Positions 27,936 to 37,624 of a stretch of DNA of 64,000 nucleotides are shown piece by piece; the first letter of the stretch is position 1, and each line of letters opens with the position of its first letter. The stretch lies in NCBI GenBank assembly GCA_041660045.1, contig JBAZXA010000005.1:212198-276197 (forward strand), written 5' to 3'. Source of the stretch: WM-3-3 sp041660045. Its GTDB lineage: Bacteria; Pseudomonadota; Gammaproteobacteria; Methylococcales; Methylomonadaceae. The notes beneath the pieces are model-generated. The model had not been told where the DNA came from, searched no databases, and was given only the letters and a program-made list of their open reading frames with translations. The position numbers and the translations under genes were made by a program.

Positions 27936-29231
27936 TTATAGGCTTTGGGCATTAAAATCATGCAACAATTGTTTTTGCATAAAATCGATGGCTTCATGCA
28001 ACGATAAGGTCAATTGCTCCTGCTCTTCCCTTAAGAATTTGATGCCGACCACGCCCGAGCTCACCTCATCATCGCCCAAGACCATGGCAAATTCAGCGCC
28101 GCTCTTATCGGCTTTTTTAAACTGTGACTTAAAGCTGCCACCTCCACAATTAACTTGTAATTTAAGGCTAGACACTTGATTCCTTAGAATTTCAGCAAAC
28201 CGTATGGCTTCACGCTGGGCATTGGCACCGACACATATCAGGTAAACATCGACGCTTCGGGGCAATTTAATGTCCAAGGTTTCCATTAATGCCAACAAAC
28301 GTTCCATACCCATAGCAAAACCTACCGCATGATTTGGTCGGCCGCCTAATTGTTCAATCAAGCTGTCATACCGGCCGCCAGCACAGACTGTTCCTTGGGC
28401 ACCGAGCTCATCGGTTACCCATTCAAAAACGGTTTTTCCGTAATAATCCAAGCCGCGTACTAATCTCGGATTAAGCTGGTAAGTAATGCCTAGCTCATCC
28501 AATAATTTCAGTAAGCTATCAAAATGCTCGCGACTATCATCACCCAAATACTCAGAAAGGACTGGCGCATTTTCAACCACGGTTTGCATTGCAGGATTTT
28601 TAGTATCTAAAATTCTAAGCGGGTTAGTTTCCAAACGGCGCAAGCTATCTTCATCCAGCTCCGCCAAGTGTTGCTGAAAATAGCTGATCAAATGTCCCCG
28701 GTAGACCAACCGCTCATCCACGGTGCCCAAGGTATTCAGCTGTAAACTGACTTTATCGCGGATACCCAAGCGTTTCCATAGACGATCAATTAAGACGATT
28801 AATTCAACATCAATGTCAGGCCCAGGTATGCCATAAGTCTCAACGCCAAGTTGAATAAATTGCCGATAACGGCCTTTTTGTGGGCGTTCATGCCGATACA
28901 TAGGGCCATAATACCAAAGCCTATGGCTTTGATTGCTTATTAAACCATGTTCCAAACACGCCCGTAAGCAACCCGCTGTGCCTTCTGGACGCAAGGTTAA
29001 GGAATCACCATTGCGGTCGTCAAAAGTATACATTTCCTTTTCAACGATGTCCGTCACCTCACCTATTGAGCGCTTAAATAAGGCGGTTTTTTCAACAATA
29101 GGCAAACGTATCTCACGGTAACCGTAAGCATCTAAAACTTGTTTTATGATACTTTCTGCATATTGCCAAAGTGGTGTCTGGTCAGGTAGCACGTCGTGCA
29201 TACCGCGTATGGCTTGAATATTATTTGACAT
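27936..29231 (-). CDS. hisS: Histidyl-tRNA synthetase
   Basis: The 431-residue class II synthetase has motif 2 in MYRHERPQKGRYRQF, the histidine-specific motifs LVRGLDYYGKTVFEW and AGGRYD, and motif 3 GFAMGMERLL, followed by the anticodon-binding domain. It is 29 bases downstream of pilW and begins the hisS-yfgM-bamB-der part of the operon. The genes ispG and rodZ, often just upstream, are not here. Confidence 0.98.
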   Translation of the reverse strand: MSNNIQAIRGMHDVLPDQTPLWQYAESIIKQVLDAYGYREIRLPIVEKTALFKRSIGEVTDIVEKEMYTFDDRNGDSLTLRPEGTAGCLRACLEHGLISNQSHRLWYYGPMYRHERPQKGRYRQFIQLGVETYGIPGPDIDVELIVLIDRLWKRLGIRDKVSLQLNTLGTVDERLVYRGHLISYFQQHLAELDEDSLRRLETNPLRILDTKNPAMQTVVENAPVLSEYLGDDSREHFDSLLKLLDELGITYQLNPRLVRGLDYYGKTVFEWVTDELGAQGTVCAGGRYDSLIEQLGGRPNHAVGFAMGMERLLALMETLDIKLPRSVDVYLICVGANAQREAIRFAEILRNQVSSLKLQVNCGGGSFKSQFKKADKSGAEFAMVLGDDEVSSGVVGIKFLREEQEQLTLSLHEAIDFMQKQLLHDFNAQSL

Positions 29232-29260
29232 CGAACTGGAATATATTAACTTTTAAACAT

Positions 29261-30022
29261 TTAGCGGTTAAGGTTTATTTTATTAGCTTCTTCCGACAAT
29301 GGAAAAAGTTCTAATAATAACCTTTTATATTGTTGGGCTACCGCGTCATTACCTAATGCGCGTTCCGTTTGCCAACCTACCCATAAGGTTTCTGAGGTGT
29401 GGCCAGCCAGTCCAAGATAGCGTTGTAAATAACCTTTTGCCCCCCAAAAATCGCCTTTTTGATAACTGATTTTTTGCATCGCTTGCAGCGCTGGTGCATA
29501 GCTGGCATCTAAGTTTAGTGCCTGCCTCAAATAAGCTTCAGCTTTTTGTGCCTGGCCTCGCTTGAGCTCACACAACGCAGCATTGGTTAATGCTAACCAA
29601 GGCCGCTCATTTAAACCTGAAGTCCCGGCTTGATCGAGTAACAACAGGCCTTTGTCAATTTCACCCTGCTCACAAAGAAAACGGCCAAAATTATTTTGTA
29701 CACTTAAATCATCTGGCGCTAGGCTTAAGGCTTTTTCATGATGCCGTTTAGCGTCATTGGGTAGATTCAATTTTTCCGCCAATACAGCCAATGCATTGTG
29801 CACCTTTGGATTATCATCATCTCTTTGTAAGGATTTTTCTAAATTTTCCTTTGCTAAATCAAGTTTATTCAAACTCATATAGCGCACACCTAATTGCATA
29901 TAGATGTCTGCCAGTTCGGCATTGCTTTTTGACCCACCAGAAGAACTACAAGCCGTTAATGCAAAAGCACCAGTGAAAATTAACCCTACAATAAGTATAA
30001 GCAATATTTTGTTAGTTAACAT
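29261..30022 (-). CDS. pilW: Type IV pilus secretin-pilotin lipoprotein PilW/PilF
   Basis: A 253-residue TPR lipoprotein with lipobox ALTAC (lipidated Cys25) and about six tetratricopeptide repeats, of which the segment ADIYMQLGVRYMSLNKLDLAKENLEKSL is the first. In type IV pilus systems this protein escorts the PilQ secretin to the outer membrane. It overlaps the rlmN 3' end by 11 bases, in the conserved ndk-rlmN-pilW order. Confidence 0.92.
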   Translation of the reverse strand: MLTNKILLILIVGLIFTGAFALTACSSSGGSKSNAELADIYMQLGVRYMSLNKLDLAKENLEKSLQRDDDNPKVHNALAVLAEKLNLPNDAKRHHEKALSLAPDDLSVQNNFGRFLCEQGEIDKGLLLLDQAGTSGLNERPWLALTNAALCELKRGQAQKAEAYLRQALNLDASYAPALQAMQKISYQKGDFWGAKGYLQRYLGLAGHTSETLWVGWQTERALGNDAVAQQYKRLLLELFPLSEEANKINLNR

Positions 30023-31124
30023 TGCCAGTACCTAAGCCATTAAGTTTAAGGTGGCGGCGGCTTTTATCCGCCACTTTGCCGACTAACTGGCCACAAGCAG
30101 CATCAATATCCTCACCACGTGTCCGTCTTACTGTCGTGACTATTCCTGCCGCATTTAACAGCATTTTAAATTGGTTAATCGCTGCGCTGCTAGAGCATTG
30201 ATAGATAGAATTTGGAAAAGGATTAAAAGGAATCAAGTTTAACTTTGATGGTACTGATTTTAACAACTTGATTAACTTTTTAGCATCCTGCTCGGAATCG
30301 TTGATGCCATCCAGCATAACATATTCAAATGTAATCACTCGCCGTGGCGCAATTTTTACATGATCCCGACAAGCCGCCAATAACTCTTTTAGCGGATATT
30401 TTTTATTGATCGGCACCAACTCATCACGCAATTCGTCTGTGACGGCATGTAATGAAACTGCCAAACTGACATCGCAAACCTCAGCTAAACGATACATCGC
30501 TGGCACTACACCAGAAGTGCTGATAGTAACCCGCCGTTTGGAAAGCCCAAAAGCGAAATCATCCATCATTAAATTCATTGCTGTGACTACATTGTCGAAA
30601 TTGAGCAAGGGTTCCCCCATGCCCATCATCACCACGTTGGTAATTTTTTTACTGTTACCTAGGCGCTTTTGCGCCACATAAACTTGGCCTATGATTTCAG
30701 CGGTAGTCAGATTACGGTTAAAACCTTGTTGGGCTGTTGAGCAAAACGTGCAGGCTAACGCACAGCCAATTTGCGATGACACACACAACGTACCACGGCC
30801 TTGCTCAGGAATAAAAACCGTTTCTACACGGTTGCCACAACTTGTCTGCAAAGCCCATTTATACGTGCCATCGGCAGCGATTTGTTCAATGACAATTTCA
30901 GGCACCGCAAAATAACAATGTTCCGCCAAATAGAGGCGTAATGCTTTGCTGAAATTAGTCATCAGTTCAAAATCTTCTATGCCCTCATGATAAATCCACT
31001 TGAGTAATTGAGTGGCACGGAAAGGCTTCTCATTTATCTCGACAAAAAAAGCTTCTAATTTTTTTCTGTCGAGATCGAGCAAATTAATCAGTTTACGATT
31101 ATCGGGTTCGGTCGCAGATTTCAT
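30012..31124 (-). CDS. rlmN: Dual-specificity 23S rRNA/tRNA adenine-C2 methyltransferase RlmN
   Basis: This radical-SAM enzyme methylates C2 of A2503 in 23S rRNA and A37 in tRNAs. The cluster motif is Cys121-x3-Cys125-x2-Cys128 (GCALACTFCSTAQQGF), and the methyl-carrying Cys lies near the C-terminus in DIDAACGQLVGK. With the ATG at 31124 it has 370 residues and overlaps the end of ndk by 26 bases. A TTG at 31145 is a possible longer start, but the extra seven residues are not typical. Confidence 0.95.
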   Translation of the reverse strand: MKSATEPDNRKLINLLDLDRKKLEAFFVEINEKPFRATQLLKWIYHEGIEDFELMTNFSKALRLYLAEHCYFAVPEIVIEQIAADGTYKWALQTSCGNRVETVFIPEQGRGTLCVSSQIGCALACTFCSTAQQGFNRNLTTAEIIGQVYVAQKRLGNSKKITNVVMMGMGEPLLNFDNVVTAMNLMMDDFAFGLSKRRVTISTSGVVPAMYRLAEVCDVSLAVSLHAVTDELRDELVPINKKYPLKELLAACRDHVKIAPRRVITFEYVMLDGINDSEQDAKKLIKLLKSVPSKLNLIPFNPFPNSIYQCSSSAAINQFKMLLNAAGIVTTVRRTRGEDIDAACGQLVGKVADKSRRHLKLNGLGTGNVN

Positions 31125-31530
31125 TATCGGTAAAGAAATAAGCAATTTCCCTTTCAGCAGTGGCTAAAGCATCTGAACCATGTACCGCATTTTCGTCTAT
31201 GCTATCGGCAAAATCAGCGCGGATAGTATTTGGCGCCGCTTCTTTTGGATTTGTGGCACCCATAATTTCACGGTGTTTTAGCACTGCATTTTCACCTTCC
31301 AAGACTTGCATAATCACCGGGCCTGAAATCATAAAGGCAACCAAGTCTTTAAAAAAACCACGCTCACTGTGTTCTGCATAAAAGCCTTCGGCTTGTGCTT
31401 GGGTTAAATGCAGCATTTTTGCTGCCACTACTTTTAAACCATTGCCTTCAAATCGGCTATATATTTCGCCAATTTTATTTTTTGCTACCGCATCAGGCTT
31501 AATAATCGAGAAAGTGCGCTCTATTGCCAT
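31099..31530 (-). CDS. ndk: Nucleoside diphosphate kinase
   Basis: The 143-residue enzyme transfers gamma-phosphates between nucleotides via phospho-His117 in the motif NAVHGSDALATAEREI. The N-terminal TFSIIKPDAV motif is intact. It begins the ndk-rlmN-pilW-hisS run; its 3' end overlaps rlmN by 26 bases in another frame. Confidence 0.98.
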   Translation of the reverse strand: MAIERTFSIIKPDAVAKNKIGEIYSRFEGNGLKVVAAKMLHLTQAQAEGFYAEHSERGFFKDLVAFMISGPVIMQVLEGENAVLKHREIMGATNPKEAAPNTIRADFADSIDENAVHGSDALATAEREIAYFFTDNEICDRTR

Positions 31531-31618
31531 ATCGTTTAAACTCCATATTGATAAAAAATTGTCTTAATTCATAGCTAGTGGCTGGTGATTGCCGTTCAGC
31601 CATACCACAGCCCAGTTG

Positions 31619-32545
31619 TTATGGCCTACTATCTATATCTGCACCTTCTTTTACCGGCACCATTAAATCATCCGGGGTTATCCCTAAAACTAATGCCATA
31701 GGGCTGGCAATAAATATGGAGGAATACGTGCCAAATACCACGCCAAATAACAATGCGATCGAAAAATTATGAATAATTTCACCGCCCAAGAAAAATAGTG
31801 AGACTAACACCAAAAACACCGTCAAAGACGTCATAATCGTTCGGCTAAGCGTTTCATTTACTGAAATATTCATAATGTCAGCTGTGGATATTTTTCTCAA
31901 CCGCCTGAAATTTTCCCGTATCCTATCGTAAACCACTATGGTGTCATTTAAGGAGTAACCAATCAGGGCAAGGATTGCCGCCAACACGGTCAAGTCAAAT
32001 TCCAAACCAAATACTGAAAACACGCCTAAAGTAACAATAACGTCATGAAACGTGGCAATTAACGCACCTGCAGAAAACTTCCATTCAAAACGCCACGCCA
32101 CATAGATAAGAATGGCAATGGAAGAATAAAGCAGCGATAAAAAACCATCTTCGGCTAGGTCTTCCCCAACTTGCGGACCGACAAACTCAACTCGCCTAAG
32201 GCTAGCGGGCTCTGCCGAATTTTTATTGATAGCCTCCAGCACTTGGTTGCTTAATTCCGCACTGCTGGCATTTTCACGCAGTTTTAAGCGGATTAAGACA
32301 TCTTTTGCCGTCCCAAAATTTTGTACTGTGGCGTCGCCAAAACCCGCTTCAGCTAATGTTTTACGTAACATTGTCAAATCAGCGGATTGCTGGTAACCGA
32401 CTTCAATCAACGTGCCACCCGTAAAATCGATGCCTAGCTGCAAGCCACGCACCGATAATGAGACTATGGCTATAACCATCAAAATGCCAGAAAAAGTCAT
32501 GGCAATTTTCCGGTTACCCATAAAATTTATTTTTTGATTTAACAT
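31619..32545 (-). CDS. secF: Protein translocase subunit SecF
   Basis: The 308-residue membrane protein with six transmembrane segments has the family start FMGNRKIAMTFSGILM, LGIDFTGGTLIEVGY, and the conserved GYSLNDTIVVYDRIRENFR in the fourth/fifth helices. With SecD it uses the proton gradient to help pull secreted proteins out of SecYEG on the periplasmic side. It lies 45 bases downstream of secD. Confidence 0.98.
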   Translation of the reverse strand: MLNQKINFMGNRKIAMTFSGILMVIAIVSLSVRGLQLGIDFTGGTLIEVGYQQSADLTMLRKTLAEAGFGDATVQNFGTAKDVLIRLKLRENASSAELSNQVLEAINKNSAEPASLRRVEFVGPQVGEDLAEDGFLSLLYSSIAILIYVAWRFEWKFSAGALIATFHDVIVTLGVFSVFGLEFDLTVLAAILALIGYSLNDTIVVYDRIRENFRRLRKISTADIMNISVNETLSRTIMTSLTVFLVLVSLFFLGGEIIHNFSIALLFGVVFGTYSSIFIASPMALVLGITPDDLMVPVKEGADIDSRP

Positions 32546-32590
32546 ATTTTAAATTTTTTTAAATTGCGCAATGGCCAAATAATGGCGTTG

Positions 32591-34438
32591 TTAAATGGAT
32601 AACTTTTCAACTCGACGACTGCCATAAACCCAGTTAATAATCATGCGGGTGCCAGTAATCGCAGTAAACATTGACGATAAAATGCCAATAATTAAGGTAA
32701 CAGCAAAGCCTTTAACTGAACCGGTACCAAAAGCAAATAGCATAACTGCAACCAACAATGTCGTAATATTGGAATCTAAAATAGTGCCGAAGGCTTTTTC
32801 AAAGCCTATGAAGATACTCGCTTGATTTGAGTTGCCATTGCGGATTTCTTCTTTTATCCGCTCAAATATCAATACGTTAGCATCTACCGACATACCTACT
32901 GTCAAAATAATCCCAGCTATGCCCGGCAAGGTTAAAGTTGCCTGCAACATCGATAAAATAGCAATTATAATCACCACGTTAAAGGCTAAGGCGACATTGG
33001 CAAATAAACCAAATAATTTGTAATACACCACCATAAACAAGACGACCAAGGCGAAACCAACGATAAACGACAACACACCTTTATCAATATTGTCTTGCCC
33101 TAAACTTGGCCCCACAGTGCGTTCTTCAATAATATCTACTGGTGCCGCCAAGGCGCCTGCCCGTAATAATAAGGACAAGTTTCGGGCTTCTTGAGGGCTA
33201 TCCAAGCCTGTCGTTTGGAAACGTTTACTAAAAGTATCGCGGATCGTTGCCACACTGATTACTTTTTCAACTTTTTCCTTGCGGTGGACTTTTTCCCCAT
33301 TAATTATTTTAGTTTCGTTTTTATATTCAATAAAAACAACCGCCATAGGCTTACCAATGCTTTCTTGGGTTAGCTTGCCCATTTTAGTAGCGCCTACGCC
33401 ATTTAAGGTTATAAATACTGCCGCATTGCCATCTTGATCCAAACCTGAAGAGGCATCAACAATTTGGTCACCCGTAACGATAATGCGTCGGTCCAACAAA
33501 ATTGGCGCGCCATTTTTATCATAATATAAGCGGCTCCCCACGGGCACTTGCCCAGATACCGCTTTTTGCACATCATGTTCCACATCAACCAAACGATATT
33601 CCAAAGTTGCTGTGGTACCTAAAATTTCTTTAGCCCGGGCAGTGTCCTGAACCCCTGGCAATTGCACGACAATTCGGCTATCACCTTGTTGTTGGATAAC
33701 AGGTTCAGCCACACCCAACTCATTCACCCGATTACGCAAGGTCGTCATATTTTGCGCCACGGCATTTTTCTTGATGTCTTTAATTTCCAGCTCGGAAACG
33801 GTGAGCCAAATTTCATCAGCCGCTTCTGGCTCTTTAACATCCAAGGCATGGAAATCTTTTTTCAGCATGCTTAAGACAGCTGGCTTTTCGTCGGCTGACG
33901 GTAATTTTACTTTGATATAACCGCCATCTTTAATAACCGATTGATAACGGATTTTTGCTGCCCGTAAGGCTAACCGTATATCGTCGTTATAGCGCTCTTC
34001 AGCTTGCTTTACCGCCGCATTCATATCGACTTCAAGTAAAAAATGCACACCGCCACGTAAATCCAAACCCAAATACATTGCGCGGGCACCCAAAGACTGT
34101 AACCAGGCAGGCGCTGTTGGCGCCAAATTTAACGCAACGGTGTATTCATCACCGACCTTTTCCTTTAGTACATCAGCCACATGCAACTGGTCATCGGTAT
34201 TGTTAAAGCGGGCTAAAACTTGGCCGTTATTGTTCTCAAATGACTTAACATTGAACCCAGACTGTTTTATGATGCTTTCTAGCTGACCTGCTTGTGAACT
34301 GGTAATTTTACCATCGTGGGCAGCCGACACCTGTACTGAAGGATCTTCACCATAAAGATTGGGCAATGCGTAAAGAATTGAAATCCCAAACAACATTAGG
34401 ATCAAAATATTTTTCCAAAGTGGGAAACTGTTGTGCAT
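32591..34438 (-). CDS. secD: Protein translocase subunit SecD
   Basis: At 615 residues, with an N-terminal transmembrane helix, large periplasmic domains (including GLDLRGGVHFLLEVDMN and VVQLPGVQD) and five C-terminal helices with GMSVDANVLIFERIKEE. It forms the SecDF-YajC complex. The order tgt-yajC-secD-secF is conserved in most gammaproteobacteria. Full length. Confidence 0.98.
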   Translation of the reverse strand: MHNSFPLWKNILILMLFGISILYALPNLYGEDPSVQVSAAHDGKITSSQAGQLESIIKQSGFNVKSFENNNGQVLARFNNTDDQLHVADVLKEKVGDEYTVALNLAPTAPAWLQSLGARAMYLGLDLRGGVHFLLEVDMNAAVKQAEERYNDDIRLALRAAKIRYQSVIKDGGYIKVKLPSADEKPAVLSMLKKDFHALDVKEPEAADEIWLTVSELEIKDIKKNAVAQNMTTLRNRVNELGVAEPVIQQQGDSRIVVQLPGVQDTARAKEILGTTATLEYRLVDVEHDVQKAVSGQVPVGSRLYYDKNGAPILLDRRIIVTGDQIVDASSGLDQDGNAAVFITLNGVGATKMGKLTQESIGKPMAVVFIEYKNETKIINGEKVHRKEKVEKVISVATIRDTFSKRFQTTGLDSPQEARNLSLLLRAGALAAPVDIIEERTVGPSLGQDNIDKGVLSFIVGFALVVLFMVVYYKLFGLFANVALAFNVVIIIAILSMLQATLTLPGIAGIILTVGMSVDANVLIFERIKEEIRNGNSNQASIFIGFEKAFGTILDSNITTLLVAVMLFAFGTGSVKGFAVTLIIGILSSMFTAITGTRMIINWVYGSRRVEKLSI

Positions 34439-34516
34439 GTGCTATTCCATTTAACAATGTAAACGTGGTTTTAGCTAAATTAAGATAAAGCCACTTACTG
34501 TGAGCCAGTGCTTTTT

Positions 34517-34864
34517 TTAGGATCCAACTTTTTTATTAACTGCCTTAAAAGTACCTTTAGGCATCAAGCTGGCTATGGCGTGGCGCTGAACTTGGATAAA
34601 GGTATTGTCATTGACTTCTATCTTGACAAAGTTTTCATCTAATTCCACTACTTTTCCTAGAATCCCCCCGGTGGTCACCACTTCGGAACCTTTGCCCAAA
34701 GCCGCTAGCATTTGTTTTTGTTCTTTCGCTTTTTTAGACTGCGGAAGTAAAAATAAGAAATAAAAAAACACCAAAATGGCAACTGGAAACAATAGGCCCT
34801 CAAGGCCAGGTTGCTGTGTTGCAGCGGGTGCGGCGGCAACCGCATCAGAAATAAACAAGCCCAT
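34517..34864 (-). CDS. yajC: Preprotein translocase subunit YajC
   Basis: The 115-residue single-span membrane protein has its helix at about 23-42 (LLFPVAILVFFYFLFLLP), then the family motif QSKKAKEQKQMLAALGKGSEVVTTGGILGKV. It is a small partner of SecDF. It lies 39 bases downstream of tgt. Confidence 0.97.
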   Translation of the reverse strand: MGLFISDAVAAAPAATQQPGLEGLLFPVAILVFFYFLFLLPQSKKAKEQKQMLAALGKGSEVVTTGGILGKVVELDENFVKIEVNDNTFIQVQRHAIASLMPKGTFKAVNKKVGS

Positions 34865-34903
34865 TATTATCCTCTATTGTCAGGGTTGTAAAAAATTTTC
34901 TTA

Positions 34904-36019
34904 TTATGCCACAGTTGGAATAGTTTTTTCTTGTTGCAGGTAAAATTGCTGCACAAAATTCGCTAATTGTTGATTTTCTATTGCTTTGCGCAACCCTTGC
35001 ATGAGTGTCTGATAATAATGCAAATTATGGATAGTATTTAACCGGGCACCCAACATTTCTTGGCATTTATCCAGATGTTTTAAATAGGCGCGGGAGTAAT
35101 GACGGCAGGTGTAGCAGCTACAGTTTTCGTCCAACGGCCGGGTATCAGATTGGTATTGGCGGTTACGAATTTTGATAACCCCATACTGGGTAAATAAGTG
35201 GCCATTGCGGGCATTGCGGGTAGGCATAACGCAGTCAAACATATCAACGCCTCGCCTAACCGCTTCAACCAAATCTTCAGGTGTGCCAACACCCATAAGA
35301 TAGCGCGGCTTATCAGCAGGCAATAATGGCGCAACATGTGCCAGTGTAGCCATCATTTCTGCTTTTGGCTCACCTACGGATAGGCCGCCAATGGCATAAC
35401 CATCAAAGCCAATGTTGACCAAGCCTGCGACCGATTCTTGCCGCAAATGCCCATACATGCCACCTTGGACTATCCCAAATAACGCGGAAGCATTCCCCGC
35501 ATGGGCTATTTTGCTGCGTTCCGCCCAGCGCAAAGACAAGCGCATAGATTCGGCTGCTTCGGCCTCAGTTGCAGGATACGGCGTACATTCATCAAAAATC
35601 ATCACAATGTCAGAACCCAAATCCTGTTGCATTCGCATGGATTCTTCCGGCCCTAAAAAGATCTCACTACCATCGACAGGAGATTTGAAAGTTACACCAC
35701 GTTCACTTATTTTTCTTAACGCACCTAGGCTGAAAACTTGAAAACCACCCGAATCCGTCAAGATTGGCTTTTGCCAACGCATAAAATCGTGTAAATCGCC
35801 ATGGGCTTTAATTACCTCAGAGCCAGGCCGTAACATGAGATGGAAGGTATTACTTAAAATGATTTGGGCACCTAAACTATCCAAGTCTTCAGGAGTTAAT
35901 GATTTTACCGCGCCATAAGTCCCCACCGGCATAAAAACTGGGGTTTGTATGAGTCCTCTAGCAAAGCTTAACTGGCCTCTACGGGCTTCACCATCAGTGT
36001 TTAGTAATTTAAATTCCAT
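34904..36019 (-). CDS. tgt: tRNA-guanine transglycosylase
   Basis: The 371-residue TIM-barrel enzyme swaps guanine 34 for preQ1 in GUN-anticodon tRNAs. The substrate-binding motif LTDSGGFQVFSLG, the RYLMGVGTPEDLVEAV and DCVMPTRNARNG segments and the zinc site CSCYTCRHYSRAYLKHL are all present. No queF or queA is next to it in the window; queA is often its neighbour. Confidence 0.98.
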   Translation of the reverse strand: MEFKLLNTDGEARRGQLSFARGLIQTPVFMPVGTYGAVKSLTPEDLDSLGAQIILSNTFHLMLRPGSEVIKAHGDLHDFMRWQKPILTDSGGFQVFSLGALRKISERGVTFKSPVDGSEIFLGPEESMRMQQDLGSDIVMIFDECTPYPATEAEAAESMRLSLRWAERSKIAHAGNASALFGIVQGGMYGHLRQESVAGLVNIGFDGYAIGGLSVGEPKAEMMATLAHVAPLLPADKPRYLMGVGTPEDLVEAVRRGVDMFDCVMPTRNARNGHLFTQYGVIKIRNRQYQSDTRPLDENCSCYTCRHYSRAYLKHLDKCQEMLGARLNTIHNLHYYQTLMQGLRKAIENQQLANFVQQFYLQQEKTIPTVA

Positions 36020-36313
36020 GTAGCTTAAGTTTTCCCCAGTTTGAAGTATGCCACCGCCAATTAATCACATAACTAGCAATTCTTGAACTTGTATCGAGTA
36101 AAGTGTCTGATAAAAGGTCATAATCTTATCATTTTTGCTTGCCCAGCCCTAAACTTGAGTATTGAAATTAAGCTTTTGCCCTTAGTTTTCTACTAAATTT
36201 TGATCATTAACCACGGCAACACAAATAAATAGTTTATGCCAATCAACATCATTTAAAATCGGTGCGGCTAAATACTCATCACCATTCATTTAATTTTAAT
36301 AACGGGGCTATAG

Positions 36314-37534
36314 ATGGAAACTTATCCTTTTGAACTGTTACTGATTACTTTTGTTGCCATGTTGGCACCACTGATCACTGAATTTCCTGGTGCGCCTCGT
36401 ATTCCAATTGTCGCATTGGAACTGCTATTAGGCATTTTAATCGGCCCACATGTGCTTAACTTAGCTGATCCCGAAGGTATGGTGGGTACTTTAGGTGAAT
36501 TAGGGCTAGCTTTTTTACTCTTTATGGTCGGATTGGAAATAGATTTTGAAAAAATCCGCGGCAAACCGCTATCCCTTGCCCTAAGCGGTTGGCTGGTTTC
36601 GCTGGCCACTGCCACCGTGTGTATGCTTTTTTTCTACAATATTGGGCTGATTGAAACACCACCGTTATTAGCAGCCGTGGCTTTATCGACCACCGCATTA
36701 GGCATTTTGACACCTATTTTGCGAGATCGAAATGAGTTAAACAGCAATTTTGGCACCCACATGGTGGCGGCAGCGGCAATTGGCGAATTCGGCCCCTTAG
36801 TAGTTATCTCTATGGTATTAATCCCAACACATAGCACGGTAATGCATACGCTGTTTATGGTGTTATTTATTGCCATTGCCTTGGTGTCCGCAAATATTGC
36901 CTTAAGCTCCCGTTCTCCACGATTAATTGAAATACTTACTAAAACCATGCAAAGCAGCGGCCAGCTGCCGGTAAGAATCTGCATTTTGTTACAGATTTTA
37001 TTCGTTGCCTTAGCCGCTAAGTTCGGCCTAAATATTGTTATGGGAGCATTTACCGCAGGTATCGTCGTGGGCCTTGCCATTAAAGGTAAAGGTGGTGAAT
37101 TATTACGGCATAAACTGGATGCCATAGGTTACGGATTTTTAATCCCGGTCTTTTTTGTCGTCGTCGGCATGAAGTTTGAAGTCACGGCTTTGTGGTCAGC
37201 CCCAATAGCTCCTTTACAAGTTATCTTGCTATCCGCCATGTTGCTATTAGTACGCGGTATACCCTTATTGCTCTATAAAAATGAACTCACACCCGAAGAA
37301 AAAATACCTTTTGCTTTGTATTCGGCTACTGGCTTACCTTTAATCGTTATTATCAGTGAGATTGGCGTATCCTCAGGTGCCATGCCGATTGATAGGGCAT
37401 CAGTTTTGGTTTGTGCGGGCATGATCTCAGTGATTTTATTTCCCGTTTTAGCACTGAAATTACGCGGAAAATACGTTTTACCATGGGATCAGCAACCACC
37501 CCCCCCGGCCACAGACCGTGAAGAAAACCATTAA
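36314..37534 (+). CDS. KefB-like monovalent cation:proton antiporter (CPA2 family)
   Basis: The 406-residue polytopic inner-membrane protein has 11-12 predicted helices. The CPA2 motif ELGLAFLLFMVGLEIDFEKIRG is at about 60-82, and a later VMGAFTAGIVVGL segment carries the conserved discontinuous helix. It ends after the membrane domain; there is no C-terminal RCK/TrkA-N domain as in KefB or KefC, so nucleotide or glutathione control as in Kef is unlikely. The ClC gene follows after 90 bases on the same strand, suggesting co-expression. Whether it moves Na+ or K+ cannot be read. Confidence 0.85.
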   Translation: METYPFELLLITFVAMLAPLITEFPGAPRIPIVALELLLGILIGPHVLNLADPEGMVGTLGELGLAFLLFMVGLEIDFEKIRGKPLSLALSGWLVSLATATVCMLFFYNIGLIETPPLLAAVALSTTALGILTPILRDRNELNSNFGTHMVAAAAIGEFGPLVVISMVLIPTHSTVMHTLFMVLFIAIALVSANIALSSRSPRLIEILTKTMQSSGQLPVRICILLQILFVALAAKFGLNIVMGAFTAGIVVGLAIKGKGGELLRHKLDAIGYGFLIPVFFVVVGMKFEVTALWSAPIAPLQVILLSAMLLLVRGIPLLLYKNELTPEEKIPFALYSATGLPLIVIISEIGVSSGAMPIDRASVLVCAGMISVILFPVLALKLRGKYVLPWDQQPPPPATDREENH

Positions 37535-37624
37535 AAATAATAAAGCTTTAGAATAAACAATAAGTTAATCTAATCACGCTTATCTTGTTTTATTCTGTCA
37601 TTTATTTTCGGTTTAAACCTAAGG

